From IMG/VR virus record IMGVR_UViG_3300027996_000135, positions 1-27,175 of that record: a stretch of DNA of 27,175 bases; one strand, 5' to 3'. The stretch comes from a virus. The notes under the pieces were generated by a model that had not been told where the DNA came from, did no database searches, and saw only the letters and a list, made by a program, of their open reading frames with translations. The position numbers were made by a program, and so were the translations under genes. Shown piece after piece: positions 27,175 through 27,175 of this stretch. How positions within the stretch are numbered: the stretch's first letter is position 1; the number at the start of each line of letters is the position of its first letter.

Positions 27175-27175
27175 C

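Noticed and set aside
1-27175. CRISPR array, tRNA, rRNA, integrase or insertion sequence
   Set aside because: No regularly spaced repeats with unique spacers, no tRNA-like cloverleaf, and no transposase or integrase motifs were seen.

Overview
The window is a contiguous piece of an AT-rich tailed phage (or prophage) genome. The host is most likely a member of the Bacteroidota, probably a flavobacterium. The reasons are the -7 element TATATTTG with TTG-type -33 elements instead of E. coli-like promoters, the lack of Shine-Dalgarno sequences and their replacement by A-rich leaders, and protein families typical of Bacteroidota phages (DUF3127-type SSB, DUF6291-type replication protein, NinB/NinG/ERF set, TP901-type tape measure). 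Every gene I accept is on the minus strand, so transcription runs from high to low coordinates. No integrase, terminase, portal or capsid gene is present, so lifestyle cannot be settled from this piece.

Late region (27175 down to about 10620): a partial virion protein, a membrane/coiled-coil protein, a connector-like protein, the probable major tail protein (own promoter and downstream terminator), a small partner, two small tail-assembly proteins, a 1261-residue tape measure, and then tail tip/baseplate proteins, including a LamG-type lectin domain protein that may bind the host surface. A lysis cassette follows: CHAP-like amidase, small holin-like protein, and two overlapping spanin-like genes. 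The region ends with a calcineurin-like metallophosphoesterase.

Early/middle region (about 10600 down to 1): many very small genes, two small helix-turn-helix proteins, recombination proteins (ERF annealing protein, NinB-like, NinG), and a replication set (Gp157-like, SSB-like, DnaA domain IV protein, DUF6291 protein, Twinkle/gp4-like helicase). A PD-(D/E)XK nuclease-like gene sits directly before an SPPY-type DNA methyltransferase. At least eight genes of 30-59 residues sit in stop/start overlaps or short gaps and are easy to miss.

The most unusual structure is regulatory. Three intergenic regions (about 4060-4175, 8100-8205, 10358-10465) carry the same arrangement: a conserved upstream box of about 30 bp, a core promoter with the same 21-bp spacer, one small gene, and then a G-rich/C-rich stem-loop (GGGG-TGAAATT-CCCC type) before the rest of the operon. 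A fourth stem-loop of the same family lies before the DnaA-like gene. The left edge carries three TACC/GGTA inverted repeats with centres 20-21 bp apart. The main late/early junction holds a plus-strand leader-like sequence followed by an eight-codon ORF.
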